A stretch of 5,320 nt of DNA from Candidatus Aminicenans sakinawicola JGI OTU-1 (GTDB lineage: Bacteria; Acidobacteriota; Aminicenantia; Aminicenantales; Aminicenantaceae), in the NCBI GenBank assembly GCA_000493965.1, contig AWNV01000111.1:1-5320 (forward strand), in the 5' to 3' direction. The notes under the pieces are model-generated. The model was not told the origin of the DNA. It searched no databases and saw only the letters and a list, made by a program, of their open reading frames with translations. Positions within the stretch are counted from its first letter, which is position 1, and every line of letters begins with the position of its first letter. Of this stretch, positions 5,290 to 5,320 are shown piece after piece. Position numbers and translations under genes: made by a program.

Positions 5290-5320
5290 TTTTTTCAGAT
5301 ATTCACGGCAACCTCGAAGC
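5226..5320 (+). repeat. Inverted repeat copy B (95 nt, runs to the window end)
   Basis: Exact reverse complement of 1326-1420. It includes the last 20 lipA codons and the first 44 nt of the phosphoesterase gene. Because lipA is complete here, this is the native context and the left copy is the displaced one. The match does not end within the window. Confidence 0.97.
5277..5320 (+). CDS. Metallophosphoesterase, 5' end only (cut by window end)
   Basis: The first 14 codons plus two bases read MRYLIFSDIHGNLE, including the D8/H10 metal-binding SDIHGN motif. They are identical to the start of the complete phosphoesterase gene on the minus strand at 629-1369. The ATG lies 13 nt before the end of lipA in another frame, so the two genes overlap and are probably translationally coupled. 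If the left-hand copy is the displaced continuation of this locus, the full product is the 246-residue protein described there. Confidence 0.88.
   Translation, partial: MRYLIFSDIHGNLE

Overview
This is a moderately AT-rich bacterial window from a mesophile-like chromosome. Ribosomal protein S21 and a standard bacterial lipoyl synthase show it is bacterial. The paired winged-helix/nucleotidyltransferase genes and a GGACGGTTCT-type palindromic element suggest a Desulfobacterota-like or similar environmental lineage. That placement is an impression, not a proof.

Layout. Left block (1-1420): a short MscS-type channel gene (+) converges on a metallophosphoesterase gene (-). Behind the phosphoesterase start lies the last 20 codons of lipA, also on the minus strand. 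Next block (1421-2886, +): the C-terminal tail of an unidentified membrane protein, then a 51-residue two-helix membrane protein, then a membrane-anchored aspartoacylase/succinylglutamate desuccinylase-like (M14 superfamily) enzyme. Middle (2987-3854, -): a winged-helix regulator and a DxD nucleotidyltransferase, 1 nt apart. They are driven by a recognisable promoter whose start region lies in a 63-bp dyad. Then comes a 74-bp palindromic repeat, followed by a promoter, rpsU and lipA (+). lipA overlaps by 13 nt the start of a metallophosphoesterase cut off by the window end.

The main observation is structural. The last 95 bases (5226-5320) are an exact reverse complement of 1326-1420. The simplest reading is that the native order is membrane-protein cassette, regulator/nucleotidyltransferase, rpsU, lipA, metallophosphoesterase, mscS. 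On that reading the left 1420 bases are the continuation of the right end, joined in inverted orientation at 1420/1421. This could be an amplification or assembly chimera, or a very recent inverted duplication or inversion. The join cuts the membrane-protein gene and places a lipA fragment against it.

Functionally, rpsU and lipA are housekeeping genes, and the phosphoesterase is probably co-transcribed with lipA. The regulator/nucleotidyltransferase pair looks like an autoregulated accessory module, possibly toxin-antitoxin-like. No CRISPR array, tRNA, rRNA or intact transposase gene is visible. No gene-free stretch exceeds 300 bases; the longest is the regulatory interval 3855-4108, described under its own features.
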